The notes: generated from the sequence alone by a model not told the origin. Counted from the first letter of the stretch, positions 16,669-27,221 are shown. The stretch: 64,000 bases of DNA from Verrucomicrobia subdivision 3 bacterium UBA693 (GCA_002298785.1 DBMR01000069.1:124001-188000); one strand, 5' to 3'. Numbers and translations: made by a program.

Positions 16669-18450
16669 CTATTTTTGGTAGACCCTTACAAAATCAACGT
16701 ACATGTCCGCCACGCCGTAGTAGCGGGACAAGTTCACGGGCCAGCCGCCACCCGTGGCCAGGTTGATAAGGAAGAAGAAGGGGAGCCGCTTGGATAGTGG
16801 CAGTGTGGCGTGGCGGCCTACTTCGAGATTGTCACAGTAATAAACGGTGTTGGATTCGGTGATCAGACAGCCGTAGGTGTGCAACGTTTCGAACCAGGCG
16901 GAAGGGATTCCGGCCTTTCTCATGCGGATGGGATTATGTAAAGCCTCGAACGCCTGTCGCTCGCTGGCCTTACCGGCTTCGCCCTGGTCCCAGCAGTGAG
17001 GTGTAATCATGTAGGAATCGAACGCATTGGGCTCACGCGGCCCTTCACCACCATACGCTTCGATGATATCCAACTCATCGCACGGCACCTTTTTCCCTTT
17101 GACGTGATCGGTCATGTAATCCGTCAGGAGCCAAAAGGCCGGCCAGGTGCCGATGGCGTTGGGGCCGATAAACCGGCACTCGAAGTAGCAGGGCGCCCTG
17201 GCGGTGATGCCGCTGGCGTCGTTTTTCATCGAGGAGAGGATGCCCGCGCTGTGAGTCCAGTCGCTGGCTCTGATCCGGAGATAGGAATCGACCTGGGCAA
17301 ACGGATTCTTCGGAGAGGCGTACCCGGAGAAAGGGTGTACGCTGAAATCCTGCGAACCACCTGGCGGTTTGTGGTCGTAATAAGTGGCCTTGGGATCGGT
17401 GCTGGAGATGGAGAGTGGCCCATGGAAATCATCCGCAAACACCAGCGTCATCCCCTGCGCCGCCGGGGGTGGAGTTTGCGGCAGCCCTTCGTTCCAGGAA
17501 ATCCCGCCCTGGTTGTACACTTGCAGGTAGCAATTATCTTTAAACGTGCCGCTTTCGCCGCTAATGCGCAGCGTGAGCGGGCCGTGTGGGAATTCGTCCG
17601 CCGGGAACATGCACGAGCCTACACCATTGGTGTGGAGTGGGACGTTGGCGATTGTCGAGTCGGAGCCGAAGCCGGCACCTTGCTTCCAGCATTTTACCAC
17701 CAGCATCGAAAACCCAGGAGCCGCGAAGGTGATGGTCGTATTGCCTTTGATGTCCGAACGATAGGCGGGCGTGGTTACAGATATTTGCCGTCCCGGTATG
17801 TCCAGGGCGTCTTTGTCGGAATCAACGCTAACCGAGTCAAATTCCAGTTCGCTCTCGACCGCCAGGATTTGATCCTTTTCCACCGGTTGGCCAATGCACA
17901 GCGTGATGGTTTTGATTGGGTAATCGATTCGACCGTTTTTGTCCCCACCCCACGTCTCATGCGCCGAGTCGAGATCGATGACCACTTCGCCCCAGTCGGT
18001 AAAGTCGATGATTCCTCCCTGTCCGGTGTTCTTGCCGTACTGATGAGTTTCGTCGCCGGCATCCGCAATTTGAACACCATAAGAGCACCGTGAATTATCG
18101 CCGTTAAGCCAAAAATGCAGTTTATGGATTGGTGCGAGAATTCTAACCGGATTTGAGATTCCTAAATATTGGAATTTTCCCGACCCGACAAATTGGTAGC
18201 GGAGCTTAAGGCACTGTTTGCCGGCCTGGGGGGTATCCGTCGAGAGACCGACGGAGGCGTTTTCGTTGGGTATATTAACGACCCACACTTTGGGCGGGGT
18301 CTTGTTTTGTTCGAAATCCTGGACCATCACCACTGTCGCTGCCCGGGCGGGAGTCAGCCCGCCGAGTAGCAGCAAGCTGACGAAGCCCAAAGTTAACTTC
18401 CGGAGTTTGAGCCGGTTGCCTGAAATGAACGGGCGGCGCGGTGCTGACAT
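16669..18450 (-). CDS. Secreted GH16-family glycoside hydrolase with N-terminal carbohydrate-binding-like region
   Basis: Probable endo-beta-glucanase, agarase or carrageenase-type enzyme, 593 residues. The N-terminus (LRKLTLGFVSLLLLGGLTPA) is a signal peptide ending near ARA. Residues about 40-220 form a jelly-roll-like region, residues 220-330 look Ig-like, and the GH16 domain starts near residue 340 (MTLVFADDFHGPLS). The catalytic motif E-L-D-I-I-E is present in CDELDIIEAYGG, giving both the nucleophile and acid/base Glu. The C-terminal YVDFVRVYQK is the usual GH16 last strand. Substrate cannot be inferred. It diverges from the protease gene at 18618. Confidence 0.88.
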   Translation of the reverse strand: MSAPRRPFISGNRLKLRKLTLGFVSLLLLGGLTPARAATVVMVQDFEQNKTPPKVWVVNIPNENASVGLSTDTPQAGKQCLKLRYQFVGSGKFQYLGISNPVRILAPIHKLHFWLNGDNSRCSYGVQIADAGDETHQYGKNTGQGGIIDFTDWGEVVIDLDSAHETWGGDKNGRIDYPIKTITLCIGQPVEKDQILAVESELEFDSVSVDSDKDALDIPGRQISVTTPAYRSDIKGNTTITFAAPGFSMLVVKCWKQGAGFGSDSTIANVPLHTNGVGSCMFPADEFPHGPLTLRISGESGTFKDNCYLQVYNQGGISWNEGLPQTPPPAAQGMTLVFADDFHGPLSISSTDPKATYYDHKPPGGSQDFSVHPFSGYASPKNPFAQVDSYLRIRASDWTHSAGILSSMKNDASGITARAPCYFECRFIGPNAIGTWPAFWLLTDYMTDHVKGKKVPCDELDIIEAYGGEGPREPNAFDSYMITPHCWDQGEAGKASERQAFEALHNPIRMRKAGIPSAWFETLHTYGCLITESNTVYYCDNLEVGRHATLPLSKRLPFFFLINLATGGGWPVNLSRYYGVADMYVDFVRVYQK

Positions 18451-18617
18451 AGTCTGAATGTCAACTTACGCACAATGGTGGCTCGGGAAAAGTGGAAAGG
18501 GATTACTGCAAGCTGATGAAATTGCCGACTCGAGGTGTGCGAACAGAGAGTGTGGCGGCGCGGGGCGGTCCCGGTTATGCTTGCAAGGCGGAGGGCTCGA
18601 CATAAGCTGGACGGTAT

Positions 18618-20216
18618 ATGCGTTGTTATTCGTGGCGGGTTGGAGTGTCGAACGCCTTGGTTCCGAGTGTGGGTCTCCTTTTCGGGGCGCTTAACCAACA
18701 GTTGATAGCGCAAGGAACCGGCACAACTCGGACGGAACCGAGTTCGAACTCGACGACCTCTGTGGCCCGGCAGAGCAGCGCCATTGAGAATTCGGTGGTG
18801 AAAGTATTCTCAGTAGTGCGCTACCCGGATCTGGCCAAGCCTTGGGCCAAGCAGTCGCCGGTCGACATTACCGGCAGCGGTGTGGTGATCGAAGGCAAGC
18901 GCATCCTGACCTGCGCCCATGTGGTGTTGTATGCCAGCCAGGTGCAGGTGCAGGCCAACCAATCCGGCGACAAGCTCGCGGCCACGGTCGAGGCGATTGC
19001 ACCGGGAATCGATCTCGCGGTGCTAAAACTCGAGGATGAAACATTCTTCGACTCGCATCGGCCACTCCCGAGATTAAGAGGCCTGCCAGAGGGTAAGGAC
19101 ACGGTCCTGGCCTATGGATACCCGAAAGGGGGCACGAGTCTTTCCATAACCAAAGGCATTATTTCGCGAATCGAATTTGCCGTTTATCATCGATCGTTCG
19201 CTGGATTGCGGGTGCAGATTGACGCCGCCATCAATCCGGGCAACAGCGGTGGACCGGCGGTCGTGGGGGTTAAAATGGTCGGTCTCGCATTTGCCAGCCT
19301 GGGCAACGCGCAAAACATCGGCTACGTCATTCCCAATGAGGAGATCGACTATTTTCTCCAGAACGTGAAAGACGGCCGGTTTGATGGCAAACCCGCGATC
19401 TATGATGAATGCCAGGCGTTTGAAAACGTCGCCTTGCGCGCTTTCCTGGGCCTGGACAAAACAGTCCAGGGTGTCGTGGTACATCGGCCCGATCAAACCG
19501 AAGCCAATTATCCGCTGAAAAAGTGGGATGTGATAACCCGGATCGGCGACACGCCGTTGGATGACCAGGGGATGGTCAAGTTACGGCCTGATCTGCGCGT
19601 TTTCTTTAAGTACATGGTTCAGAAGGTGGCTCGGGCGGGAAAAGTACCACTTACCATTATGCGTGGCGGCCAGGAAATGAAGGTGGAGGTGCCGATCGCG
19701 ACGAATCGTCCGGTGGTAATCCGCGATTTGATGGGCAGGTACCCCTCATTCTTTGTTTACGGTCCGCTGGTTTTTTCCACCGCCACGACCGAGTTCGTGG
19801 GCAGCCTGGCCCGCGGCAATGCGGGCGGCGCGCTCATGGGGGTGCTCAGCACGCTTGGCAGCCCCCTGGTCAAGCGTTTGGCCGACAAGCCCATGTTTGA
19901 AGGGGAAGAACTCGTGATTGTGGCCTGCCCGCCTTTTCCCCACCGACTTTCGAAGGGTTACGGAAACCCTGCCTTCCAGGTGGTTAAGTCGGTCAATGGC
20001 ATTCCGATCAAGAATTTGGCGCACCTGGTGGCAGTCTTGCGGGATGCCACCGATAAATACCTCAACTTCGAATACGATAATCTTGGCGGAGAGACCATGG
20101 TTTTTCCACGTGCGGACATGAGCACCGCCACCGAGGAGATCTTGAGCGACAACGGCATCCGCACGCAGGGCTCACCGGACCTCATGTCCATCTGGAATCT
20201 TAAGCGCGCGCAGTAG
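18618..20216 (+). CDS. HtrA/Deg-like serine protease with PDZ region
   Basis: Trypsin-like periplasmic quality-control protease, 532 residues. After a hydrophobic N-terminus (about residues 10-32), the catalytic triad is intact: His in LTCAHVVLYA, Asp in PGIDLAVLKLED, Ser in INPGNSGGPAVVG. A PDZ-like region follows (about 280-350, WDVITRIGDTPLDDQG), then a long C-terminal region with a second PDZ-like fold (about 430-500). The organisation, with a longer C-terminus than DegP, resembles Deg9/plant-type Deg proteases. ATG at 18618 gives the hydrophobic leader; its exact position is not certain. Confidence 0.9.
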   Translation: MRCYSWRVGVSNALVPSVGLLFGALNQQLIAQGTGTTRTEPSSNSTTSVARQSSAIENSVVKVFSVVRYPDLAKPWAKQSPVDITGSGVVIEGKRILTCAHVVLYASQVQVQANQSGDKLAATVEAIAPGIDLAVLKLEDETFFDSHRPLPRLRGLPEGKDTVLAYGYPKGGTSLSITKGIISRIEFAVYHRSFAGLRVQIDAAINPGNSGGPAVVGVKMVGLAFASLGNAQNIGYVIPNEEIDYFLQNVKDGRFDGKPAIYDECQAFENVALRAFLGLDKTVQGVVVHRPDQTEANYPLKKWDVITRIGDTPLDDQGMVKLRPDLRVFFKYMVQKVARAGKVPLTIMRGGQEMKVEVPIATNRPVVIRDLMGRYPSFFVYGPLVFSTATTEFVGSLARGNAGGALMGVLSTLGSPLVKRLADKPMFEGEELVIVACPPFPHRLSKGYGNPAFQVVKSVNGIPIKNLAHLVAVLRDATDKYLNFEYDNLGGETMVFPRADMSTATEEILSDNGIRTQGSPDLMSIWNLKRAQ

Positions 20217-20343
20217 TACACGCGGAATGCCCGGGGCTGTGCAAAAAATGGTGAACTTTTGCCAAAGTGAGAGAAGTCGCGCTTAAGCTTTGGAGCGAAA
20301 GTCTTGAACATAAACGGAAACATCCGGCAACAGCAAGATTACC

Positions 20344-23094
20344 ATGCAGAACACGACGACGACTCAGCGGGCAGAGCTAGCACACGATATTCTACACCAA
20401 ATCCGACGGCATCCTTTGGATACCATTTTTGCGCCGAAATCCGTGGCGGTGATCGGCGCCACCGAAAACAAAGGGAGCGTGGGCCGCACCGTTTTCCAAA
20501 ATCTTGGCCGCGGCGGATTCCAAGGGGTGGTTTACCCGGTGAATCCGAAGCGGTCGAGCGTGTTGTCCGTAAAAGCTTATCCTTCCATCAGCGCGCTCCC
20601 GGAGAAAGTGGATCTGGCGGTGATCACCACTCCGGCGACCACCGTGCCGGGGTTGATCAAAGAATGTGTGGCGGCGGGAGTGAAAGGCGCGGTGATTATT
20701 TCCGCGGGCTTTAAAGAGGTTGGGCCCGCCGGAGTCGAACTGGAGCGGCAAGTTCTGGAGGAGGCGCGTAAAGGCGGCATGCGGCTGATCGGGCCAAACT
20801 GCCTGGGCGTCATGAGTCCTCATAATGGTCTCAATGCGACCTTTGCCACCACGATCGCCCGCCCGGGAAACGTGGGATTCATCAGCCAGTCCGGCGCGCT
20901 CTGCACCGCGATTCTAGACTGGAGCCTTCGGGAAAACGTGGGGTTCAGCTCTTTCATCTCGATTGGTTCCATGCTGGACGTCAATTGGGGCGATCTCATC
21001 TATTACCTGGGCGACGATCCGAACACCAAGAGCATTGTGATTTACATGGAGTCGATCGGCGACGCCCGGTCCTTCCTTTCTGCCGCCCGTGAAGTGGCCC
21101 TAACCAAGCCCATCATCGTGATTAAAGTCGGACGCACCGAAGCGGCCGCCAAAGCGGCGGCTTCGCACACCGGTTCTTTGACGGGCAGTGATGAGGTGTT
21201 GCAAGCGGCGTTTCGCCGGGTAGGGGTGTTGCGAGTCGAGACGATTGCGGAACTTTTCCACATGGCCGAGGTGTTGGCCAAACAGCCGCGGCCGCAAGGC
21301 CCGCGCCTGACGCTGGTGACGAATGCCGGCGGCCCGGGCGTGCTGGCGACCGACATGTTGATTAGCAGCGGCGGCAAGCTCGCCGAGCCGTCGAAGGAAA
21401 CCATGGACGCGATGAATGCGTTCCTGCCCGCGGCCTGGAGCCATAATAATCCCATCGATATTCTGGGTGACGCCGGTCCGGACCGTTATGCTAAAGCGGT
21501 CAAAATTGCGGCTGAAGATACGGGCAGCGATGGGTTGCTGGTGATCCTGACCCCACAAGCCATGACCGACCCCACCGCCACGGCGGAGGAGCTTCGTCCG
21601 TATGCCAAGCTGGCGGGTAAACCGTTGCTGGCCTGTTGGATGGGTGGCCAGGAAGTCGAGCCGGGCGAGGATATCCTCAATCGTGCGGGGATACCGACTT
21701 ACAAGTATCCCGACACTGCGGCGCGCGCCTTCTACTACATGTGGCGCTACACGTACAACCTGCGAGCGCTCTACGAAACACCGGCTTTGATGGCGGACCA
21801 GGCCGATGCCACCGCTCGTTCCAAAGCAGGTGCGATTATTCAGGTCGCTCGCAAGTCGGGTCGGACGATTCTCACCGAATTTGAGTCCAAACAACTGCTG
21901 AGCGCGTATGGGATCCCGACTGTGGATACCCGGATCGCGAATAGCGAGGACCAGGCGGTGAAGCTGGCGGATGACATCGGTTATCCGGTGGTGTTGAAAC
22001 TCTATTCGGAGACCATTACGCACAAGACCGACGTGGGCGGGGTGCAGTTGAACCTGCGCAATGCCGCCGCAGTGCGCAAAGCCTACAGCGGGATCGAAGC
22101 TGCGGTGACCAAGCACGCCGGCAAGCAGCATTTCCTGGGAGTAACGGTGCAGCCGATGATCAGCCTGGACGGATACGAACTGATTATTGGCAGCAGCCTG
22201 GACGCTCAATTCGGCCCGGTGCTGCTGTTCGGTACGGGCGGTCAACTGGTGGAAGTTTTCAAGGACCGCGCTTTGGCTCTGCCGCCGCTCAACGCCACGC
22301 TCGCCCGCCGCATGATGGAACAGACCCGCATTTTCGAGGCGCTCAAGGGCGTGCGTGGACGCGCGCCGGTCAATATCGCCGCGCTTGAGGAGTTGTTGGT
22401 GCGGTTCAGCCAATTGGTGGTGGAACAGCCATGGATTTCGGAGATCGATATCAACCCGTTGCTGGCCTCGCCGGAGCGGTTGCTCGCTCTGGATGCGCGG
22501 GTGGTGATCCATCCTAAAGGCATGACCGAAGCCAAGCTGCCCAAGCCCGCGATTCGTCCTTATCCGAGCCAATACGTGGCGAACTGGAAGCTGAAGAACA
22601 ACGCGCAGGTGATTGTGCGTCCGATCCGTCCCGAGGACGAGCCGCTGTTGGTGAAGTTTCACGAAACGCTGTCTGAAGAGAGCGTCTACTATCGCTACTT
22701 CAGCCAATTGAAACTCGACCAGCGCGTGGCGCACGAACGCCTCACCCGCATGTGCTTCAACGATTACAACCGGGAAATCGCGCTGGTGGCCGAACACAAG
22801 GATGCCAAGACCGGCAACCGCGAGTTGCTCGCCGTGGGACGTCTGACCAAGGCCCATGGCCTGAATGAAGCAGAATTCGCGTTAATCGTGAGCGATCGCT
22901 TCCAGGGGCAGGGATTGGGGACTGAGTTGCTCAAGCGGCTGGTGCAAATCGGCCGCGACGAGAAGCTGGATCGCATCACCGCCAACATGCTGCCGGAGAA
23001 CCACGCTATGCATCACGTCAGCAAGAAAGTGGGCTTCAAGTTGCATCGGGCCGCCAACAATCAGGATTTCCGGGCGGAAATCTCGCTGAAATAG
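20344..23094 (+). CDS. ADP-forming acyl-CoA synthetase fused to GNAT acetyltransferase (Pat/ACD type)
   Basis: A 916-residue fusion: CoA-binding domain (about 28-125, FAPKSVAVIGATENKGSVGR), succinyl-CoA-ligase-like domains (about 175-470), ATP-grasp (about 500-720), and a C-terminal GNAT domain (about 745-905, with DRFQGQGLGTELLKRL). Two roles are known for this layout: NDP-forming acetyl-CoA synthetase making acetate + ATP, or Pat-type protein lysine acetyltransferase in which the synthetase part is a sensor. The phosphoryl-carrying His is retained here (His275 in ASHTGSLTGSD), favouring catalytic competence. It stands 400 bp upstream of pyruvate:ferredoxin oxidoreductase, which would supply acetyl-CoA. 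Confidence 0.9.
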   Translation: MQNTTTTQRAELAHDILHQIRRHPLDTIFAPKSVAVIGATENKGSVGRTVFQNLGRGGFQGVVYPVNPKRSSVLSVKAYPSISALPEKVDLAVITTPATTVPGLIKECVAAGVKGAVIISAGFKEVGPAGVELERQVLEEARKGGMRLIGPNCLGVMSPHNGLNATFATTIARPGNVGFISQSGALCTAILDWSLRENVGFSSFISIGSMLDVNWGDLIYYLGDDPNTKSIVIYMESIGDARSFLSAAREVALTKPIIVIKVGRTEAAAKAAASHTGSLTGSDEVLQAAFRRVGVLRVETIAELFHMAEVLAKQPRPQGPRLTLVTNAGGPGVLATDMLISSGGKLAEPSKETMDAMNAFLPAAWSHNNPIDILGDAGPDRYAKAVKIAAEDTGSDGLLVILTPQAMTDPTATAEELRPYAKLAGKPLLACWMGGQEVEPGEDILNRAGIPTYKYPDTAARAFYYMWRYTYNLRALYETPALMADQADATARSKAGAIIQVARKSGRTILTEFESKQLLSAYGIPTVDTRIANSEDQAVKLADDIGYPVVLKLYSETITHKTDVGGVQLNLRNAAAVRKAYSGIEAAVTKHAGKQHFLGVTVQPMISLDGYELIIGSSLDAQFGPVLLFGTGGQLVEVFKDRALALPPLNATLARRMMEQTRIFEALKGVRGRAPVNIAALEELLVRFSQLVVEQPWISEIDINPLLASPERLLALDARVVIHPKGMTEAKLPKPAIRPYPSQYVANWKLKNNAQVIVRPIRPEDEPLLVKFHETLSEESVYYRYFSQLKLDQRVAHERLTRMCFNDYNREIALVAEHKDAKTGNRELLAVGRLTKAHGLNEAEFALIVSDRFQGQGLGTELLKRLVQIGRDEKLDRITANMLPENHAMHHVSKKVGFKLHRAANNQDFRAEISLK

Positions 23095-23117
23095 CCAGCG
23101 CCAATTCGCGATGGGGA

Positions 23118-23140
23118 GGAGCCGGCGGCAAGCCGGCTCC
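23118..23140. repeat. GC-rich palindrome after the synthetase gene
   Basis: A perfect 9-bp stem (23118-23126 with 23132-23140) and a 5-base loop, 23 bp after the stop at 23094. There is no T-run, so it is either a weak terminator or a dispersed REP-like palindrome; similar GCCGGC-rich elements occur near 11655. Which one it is cannot be told from a single copy. Confidence 0.45.
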
Positions 23141-23500
23141 CGGCGGGCGCACTTTCTGCTTGCCGCTCACCAGCCCATCCGGAGATCGATCGGATTGATT
23201 CCGGACGATCGACATCAGGATTGAGCTTACCCATTTTTAACACGGGCAGTGACAATAAAGGGTGAGACTTTGGCAACCCTTGTGAAGTGGAGTTTTCCCA
23301 CCGCAGGCACATTGTCGAGGTGCGGAAAATCCAGCCCGGCAGGGGAGGGAAGCGGCCGCGGGCAGGTAAGGGATCGGTGGAGTGCGAGCCGCAGGGCAGA
23401 AGGGTATAAGGGAAGAGGCTGATTCCGGACAATTAACCTTATTTTTGATTGTATTTGAAAAGTTCTAAACACACGTATATCGCCAACCAACGCTTCGCCT
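23141..23500 (+). other. Long leader region upstream of pyruvate:ferredoxin oxidoreductase
   Basis: About 360 bp without a credible gene. It changes from GC-rich to AT-rich towards the oxidoreductase start (around 23430-23475), as expected for a promoter, but I cannot assign -35/-10 boxes or a riboswitch. A 123-residue minus frame here has no protein-like composition. Confidence 0.4.
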
Positions 23501-26500
23501 ATGTCTGACGCAAAGTCATCCACTTCGGCGCCCCTGGCCACTGCGGCCACGGGCGGAGTAAAAACCGCCAACTTCAAGACGCTCGACGGCAACGAAGCCG
23601 CCGCGTATGTCGCTTACCGGCTGAACGAGGTCATGGCCATCTATCCGATCACCCCGTCCTCGCCGATCGCCGAGTGGTGCGACCAGTGGTCCTCGGAAGG
23701 CAAACGTAATTTGTGGGACACCATTCCGTCCATCGTGGAGATGCAGAGCGAAGGCGGGGCAGTGGGAGCCGTGCATGGCGCGCTCCAAACGGGGACCTTG
23801 AGCACCACCTTTACGGCCTCGCAGGGGCTGCTGCTCATGATTCCGAACATGTTTAAGATTGCCGGCGAGTTGCTGCCGACCGTGTTCCATGTTACCGCCC
23901 GCACCGTGGCGGCGCATGCATTGTCGATCTTTGGCGATCACAGCGACGTCATGGCCTGCCGCACCACCGGTTGGGGCATGCTGGCGGCCGCATCGGTGCA
24001 GGAAACCATGGACATGGCGCTGATCTCGCAAGCCGCCTCGCTGCGTTCCCGTATCCCCTTCATCCATTTCTTTGACGGCTTCCGCACCTCGCACGAGGTG
24101 TGCAAGATCGAGGTGCTTTCCAAAGCGGACATGGCGGCGCTCATCGATGATGAGCTGATCGCGCAACATCGCGCGCGAGCCATGACCCCGGACAACCCTG
24201 TCTTGCGTGGCACCGCCCAGAATCCGGATGCTTTCTTCCAGGCCCGGGAGACGGTGAATCCGTTTTACAGCCGCTGCGCGGACATCACCCAGAAAGTGAT
24301 GGATGAATTCAGCGGTCGGGTCGGACGGAAATACAATCTGTTTGATTACGTTGGAGCGCCGGATGCCGAGCGCGTGATCGTGCTCATGGGTTCCGGTTGC
24401 GAAGCGGCGCATGAAGCCGTGGATTACCTGACCGCCAAAGGAGAGAAGATTGGCATCGTCAAAGTGCGTCTCTATCGGCCGTTTGATGGCAAACGCTTCC
24501 TGGAAACTCTGCCGGCGTCCGTGAAGACCCTGGCCATTCTGGATCGCACGAAAGAGCCCGGAGCGGCCGGCGAACCGCTGTATCAGGACGTGGTCGCGTC
24601 GCTGGTGGAAGGCCTGTCGCTGGGCTGGGGCAAAATCAAAGCTCTCCCCAAATTGCTGTGCGGACGCTATGGTTTATCCTCGAAAGAATTCACGCCAGCC
24701 ATGGTCAAGGCGGTCTTGGACAATATGGCCGCCGCCCAGCCGAAGAACCATTTCACGATCGGCATCAACGACGACGTCACCAACACGAGCCTCGCGTGGG
24801 ATGAAGGATTCTCGACCGAGCCGGCCAATGTGATTCGTGCGATGTTCTACGGTTTAGGTGCGGACGGCACGGTAGGCGCCAACAAGAATTCTATCAAGAT
24901 CATCGGTGAAGAGACGCCCAATTTCGCCCAGGGCTATTTCGTCTATGACTCGAAGAAGTCGGGGTCAATGACGGTCTCCCACTTGCGGTTTGGTCCGCAG
25001 GCGATTCGCTCGACCTACCTGATCACGCGGGCCAACTTCGTGGCCTGTCATCAGCCGGGATTTCTGGACCGGTACGACATGGTCAAGAACCTGGTGCCGG
25101 GAGGCACGTTCCTGCTGAACACGCCGTTTTCCCGCGAAGAAATCTGGTCCCGGCTGCCGACGCCGGTGCAAAAGACGCTGCTGGAAAAGAAGGTGAAATT
25201 CTACGTGATCGACGCGACCAAAGTGGCGCGCGACAGCGGAATGGGCGGCCGCATTAACACCATCATGCAGGTGTGCTTCTTCGCACTGTCCGGGGTGCTG
25301 CCGAAGGACGAGGCCATTGAGGCGATCAAAGAGTCGATTCGCAAGACTTACGGCAAGAAAGGCGAGGAAATCGTCCGGATGAACCTCCAGGCGGTGGACA
25401 ACACGCTGGCGCACCTGTTCGAGGTGGCGCTAACCTCCGAGGTGAACGGCACGGGAGACTTCCTGCCGGCCATCACCTTGAACGCGCCGGTTTATGCCCA
25501 AAAGGTTTTGGGCAAGTTAGCCGCGGGCCTGGGTGATGAGCTGCCGGTGAGCGCCTTCTCCTGCGACGGCACCTTCCCGACCGCCACCGCACAATATGAG
25601 AAGCGCAACCTGGCTCTGGATATCCCGGTATGGGACGAGGCGGTCTGCATTCAATGCATGAAGTGCGTGGCGATCTGTCCGCACGCTACCATTCGCGCGA
25701 AGGTGTACGAGCCGAAGGAACTGGTGAACGCACCGGCTACTTTTAAGGTGACCGACGCACGCGCGCCCGAGTGGAAAGGGCTGAAATGGACGTTGCAGGT
25801 GGCAGCGGAAGATTGCACCGGCTGCACGCTGTGCGTGGAGGTTTGCCCGGCGCGCAACAAGACCGAAGCCAAGCTCAAGGCTATCAATATGCGGCCGCAG
25901 GCGCCGTTGCGGGATCAGGAACGGGCCAACTGGGACTTCTTCCTCAAATTGCCGGAATTCGATCGTCGCAAGCTCAAGGTTGGCACGCTGCGTCAGCAGC
26001 AAGTGATGCAGCCGCTCTTCGAGTTCTCGGGCGCTTGTGCCGGTTGCGGTGAAACCCCGTATCTCAAATTGCTCACGCAATTGTTTGGCGACCGCACCGT
26101 CATCGCCAATGCCACGGGATGCTCCTCGATCTATGGCGGCAACCTGCCGACGACTCCCTATGCCAAGAACAACGACGGACGCGGTCCGACGTGGTGCAAT
26201 TCCTTGTTTGAAGACAATGCGGAATTCGGTTTGGGCTTCCGGGTGTCGCTGGACAAGCAGCAGGAGTTCGCGGCGGAACTGGTGCGCAAAGTCGCCGGGG
26301 TTGTGGGCCAGGACCTGGCCGACGCCATCCTCGGTGCGGATCAGTCGGATGAGGCGGGGATTTATGACCAACGCGAGCGAGTCGCGGCGCTGAAGCAGAA
26401 ACTGACCGGGATGAATACTCCCGAAGCGAAATTACTGCTGACGCTGGCCGACAAACTCGTGAAGAAGAGCGTCTGGATCGTCGGTGGCGACGGTTGGGCT

Positions 26501-27181
26501 TACGACATCGGTTACGGTGGTCTGGACCACGTCCTGGCCAGCGGACGAAAAGTCAACGTGCTGGTGCTCGACACCGAAGTGTATTCCAACACCGGCGGTC
26601 AGTGCTCGAAATCCACTCCGCGCGGTGCGGTGGCCAAATTTGCGGCCGGCGGCAAACCCGGCGGCAAAAAGGACCTGGGGCTGATTGCCATGACTTACGG
26701 CCATATCTATGTCGCCAGTGTCGCGATGGGTTATAAGGACGAGCATACGCTAAAGGCGTTCCTGGAAGCGGAATCCTATCCGGGACCTTCCCTGATCATC
26801 GCTTACAGCCATTGTATCGCGCACGGCATCAACCTCGATGCGGGTGTGGGCGCCAAGCAGCAGAAACTCGCGGTGGAATCCGGGCAATGGCTGCTGTATC
26901 GCTTCGACCCGCGTCGGGCGGAGCGCGGCGAAAATCCGTTGCAGATGGATTCCGGCGCCGCCAAAGGCAAGGTGCAGGATTACCTGATGTCCGAGAATCG
27001 CTTTAAGATGCTCACCAAGAGCAAGCCGGAGGACGCGAAGAAGTTCTTTGCGCAAGCCCAGCAGGACGCAGACCGGCGCTGGCGCTATTACCAGTTCCTT
27101 TCCGGACGCGATGGCAAGACGGCGGCCGCGCCCGCCGCCACATCGGCCAAACCCGCCACGTCGGTCGACCAACAACCATAA
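23501..27181 (+). CDS. nifJ: Pyruvate:ferredoxin (flavodoxin) oxidoreductase
   Basis: Single-chain PFOR, 1226 residues, oxidising pyruvate + CoA to acetyl-CoA and CO2 with reduction of ferredoxin or flavodoxin; oxygen-sensitive and cytoplasmic. Domains run in normal order: pyruvate-binding domain I (FKTLDGNEAAAYVAYRLNEV, MAIYPITPSSPIAEW), transketolase-like domains, two ferredoxin-type 4Fe-4S motifs (CIQCMKCVAICP and CTGCTLCVEVCP), the proximal cluster CAGCGETPY, and the ThDP segment GGDGWAYDIGYGGLDHVLAS with VYSNTGGQCSKSTPRG. All cluster cysteines are present. The C-terminal 30 residues are a low-complexity Ala/Pro tail. It implies anaerobic or microaerobic metabolism. Confidence 0.97.
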   Translation: MSDAKSSTSAPLATAATGGVKTANFKTLDGNEAAAYVAYRLNEVMAIYPITPSSPIAEWCDQWSSEGKRNLWDTIPSIVEMQSEGGAVGAVHGALQTGTLSTTFTASQGLLLMIPNMFKIAGELLPTVFHVTARTVAAHALSIFGDHSDVMACRTTGWGMLAAASVQETMDMALISQAASLRSRIPFIHFFDGFRTSHEVCKIEVLSKADMAALIDDELIAQHRARAMTPDNPVLRGTAQNPDAFFQARETVNPFYSRCADITQKVMDEFSGRVGRKYNLFDYVGAPDAERVIVLMGSGCEAAHEAVDYLTAKGEKIGIVKVRLYRPFDGKRFLETLPASVKTLAILDRTKEPGAAGEPLYQDVVASLVEGLSLGWGKIKALPKLLCGRYGLSSKEFTPAMVKAVLDNMAAAQPKNHFTIGINDDVTNTSLAWDEGFSTEPANVIRAMFYGLGADGTVGANKNSIKIIGEETPNFAQGYFVYDSKKSGSMTVSHLRFGPQAIRSTYLITRANFVACHQPGFLDRYDMVKNLVPGGTFLLNTPFSREEIWSRLPTPVQKTLLEKKVKFYVIDATKVARDSGMGGRINTIMQVCFFALSGVLPKDEAIEAIKESIRKTYGKKGEEIVRMNLQAVDNTLAHLFEVALTSEVNGTGDFLPAITLNAPVYAQKVLGKLAAGLGDELPVSAFSCDGTFPTATAQYEKRNLALDIPVWDEAVCIQCMKCVAICPHATIRAKVYEPKELVNAPATFKVTDARAPEWKGLKWTLQVAAEDCTGCTLCVEVCPARNKTEAKLKAINMRPQAPLRDQERANWDFFLKLPEFDRRKLKVGTLRQQQVMQPLFEFSGACAGCGETPYLKLLTQLFGDRTVIANATGCSSIYGGNLPTTPYAKNNDGRGPTWCNSLFEDNAEFGLGFRVSLDKQQEFAAELVRKVAGVVGQDLADAILGADQSDEAGIYDQRERVAALKQKLTGMNTPEAKLLLTLADKLVKKSVWIVGGDGWAYDIGYGGLDHVLASGRKVNVLVLDTEVYSNTGGQCSKSTPRGAVAKFAAGGKPGGKKDLGLIAMTYGHIYVASVAMGYKDEHTLKAFLEAESYPGPSLIIAYSHCIAHGINLDAGVGAKQQKLAVESGQWLLYRFDPRRAERGENPLQMDSGAAKGKVQDYLMSENRFKMLTKSKPEDAKKFFAQAQQDADRRWRYYQFLSGRDGKTAAAPAATSAKPATSVDQQP

Positions 27182-27201
27182 ACTGAAACCGGCCGCGCCT
27201 G

Positions 27202-27221
27202 CTCCCCGCGGCGGCGGGGAG
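27202..27221 (+). repeat. Hairpin between PFOR and the DHOD-like gene
   Basis: A perfect 8-bp stem (27202-27209 with 27214-27221) and a four-base loop, 20 bp after the PFOR stop and 47 bp before the next start. No T-run follows, so it may stabilise or partly attenuate a shared transcript rather than terminate it. Confidence 0.35.

Noticed and set aside
21100..22857. 585-residue minus frame opposite the acyl-CoA synthetase
   Set aside because: Long open frames opposite high-GC genes are common; the product is His/Arg/Gln-rich without domain character, and the plus gene has full family support.
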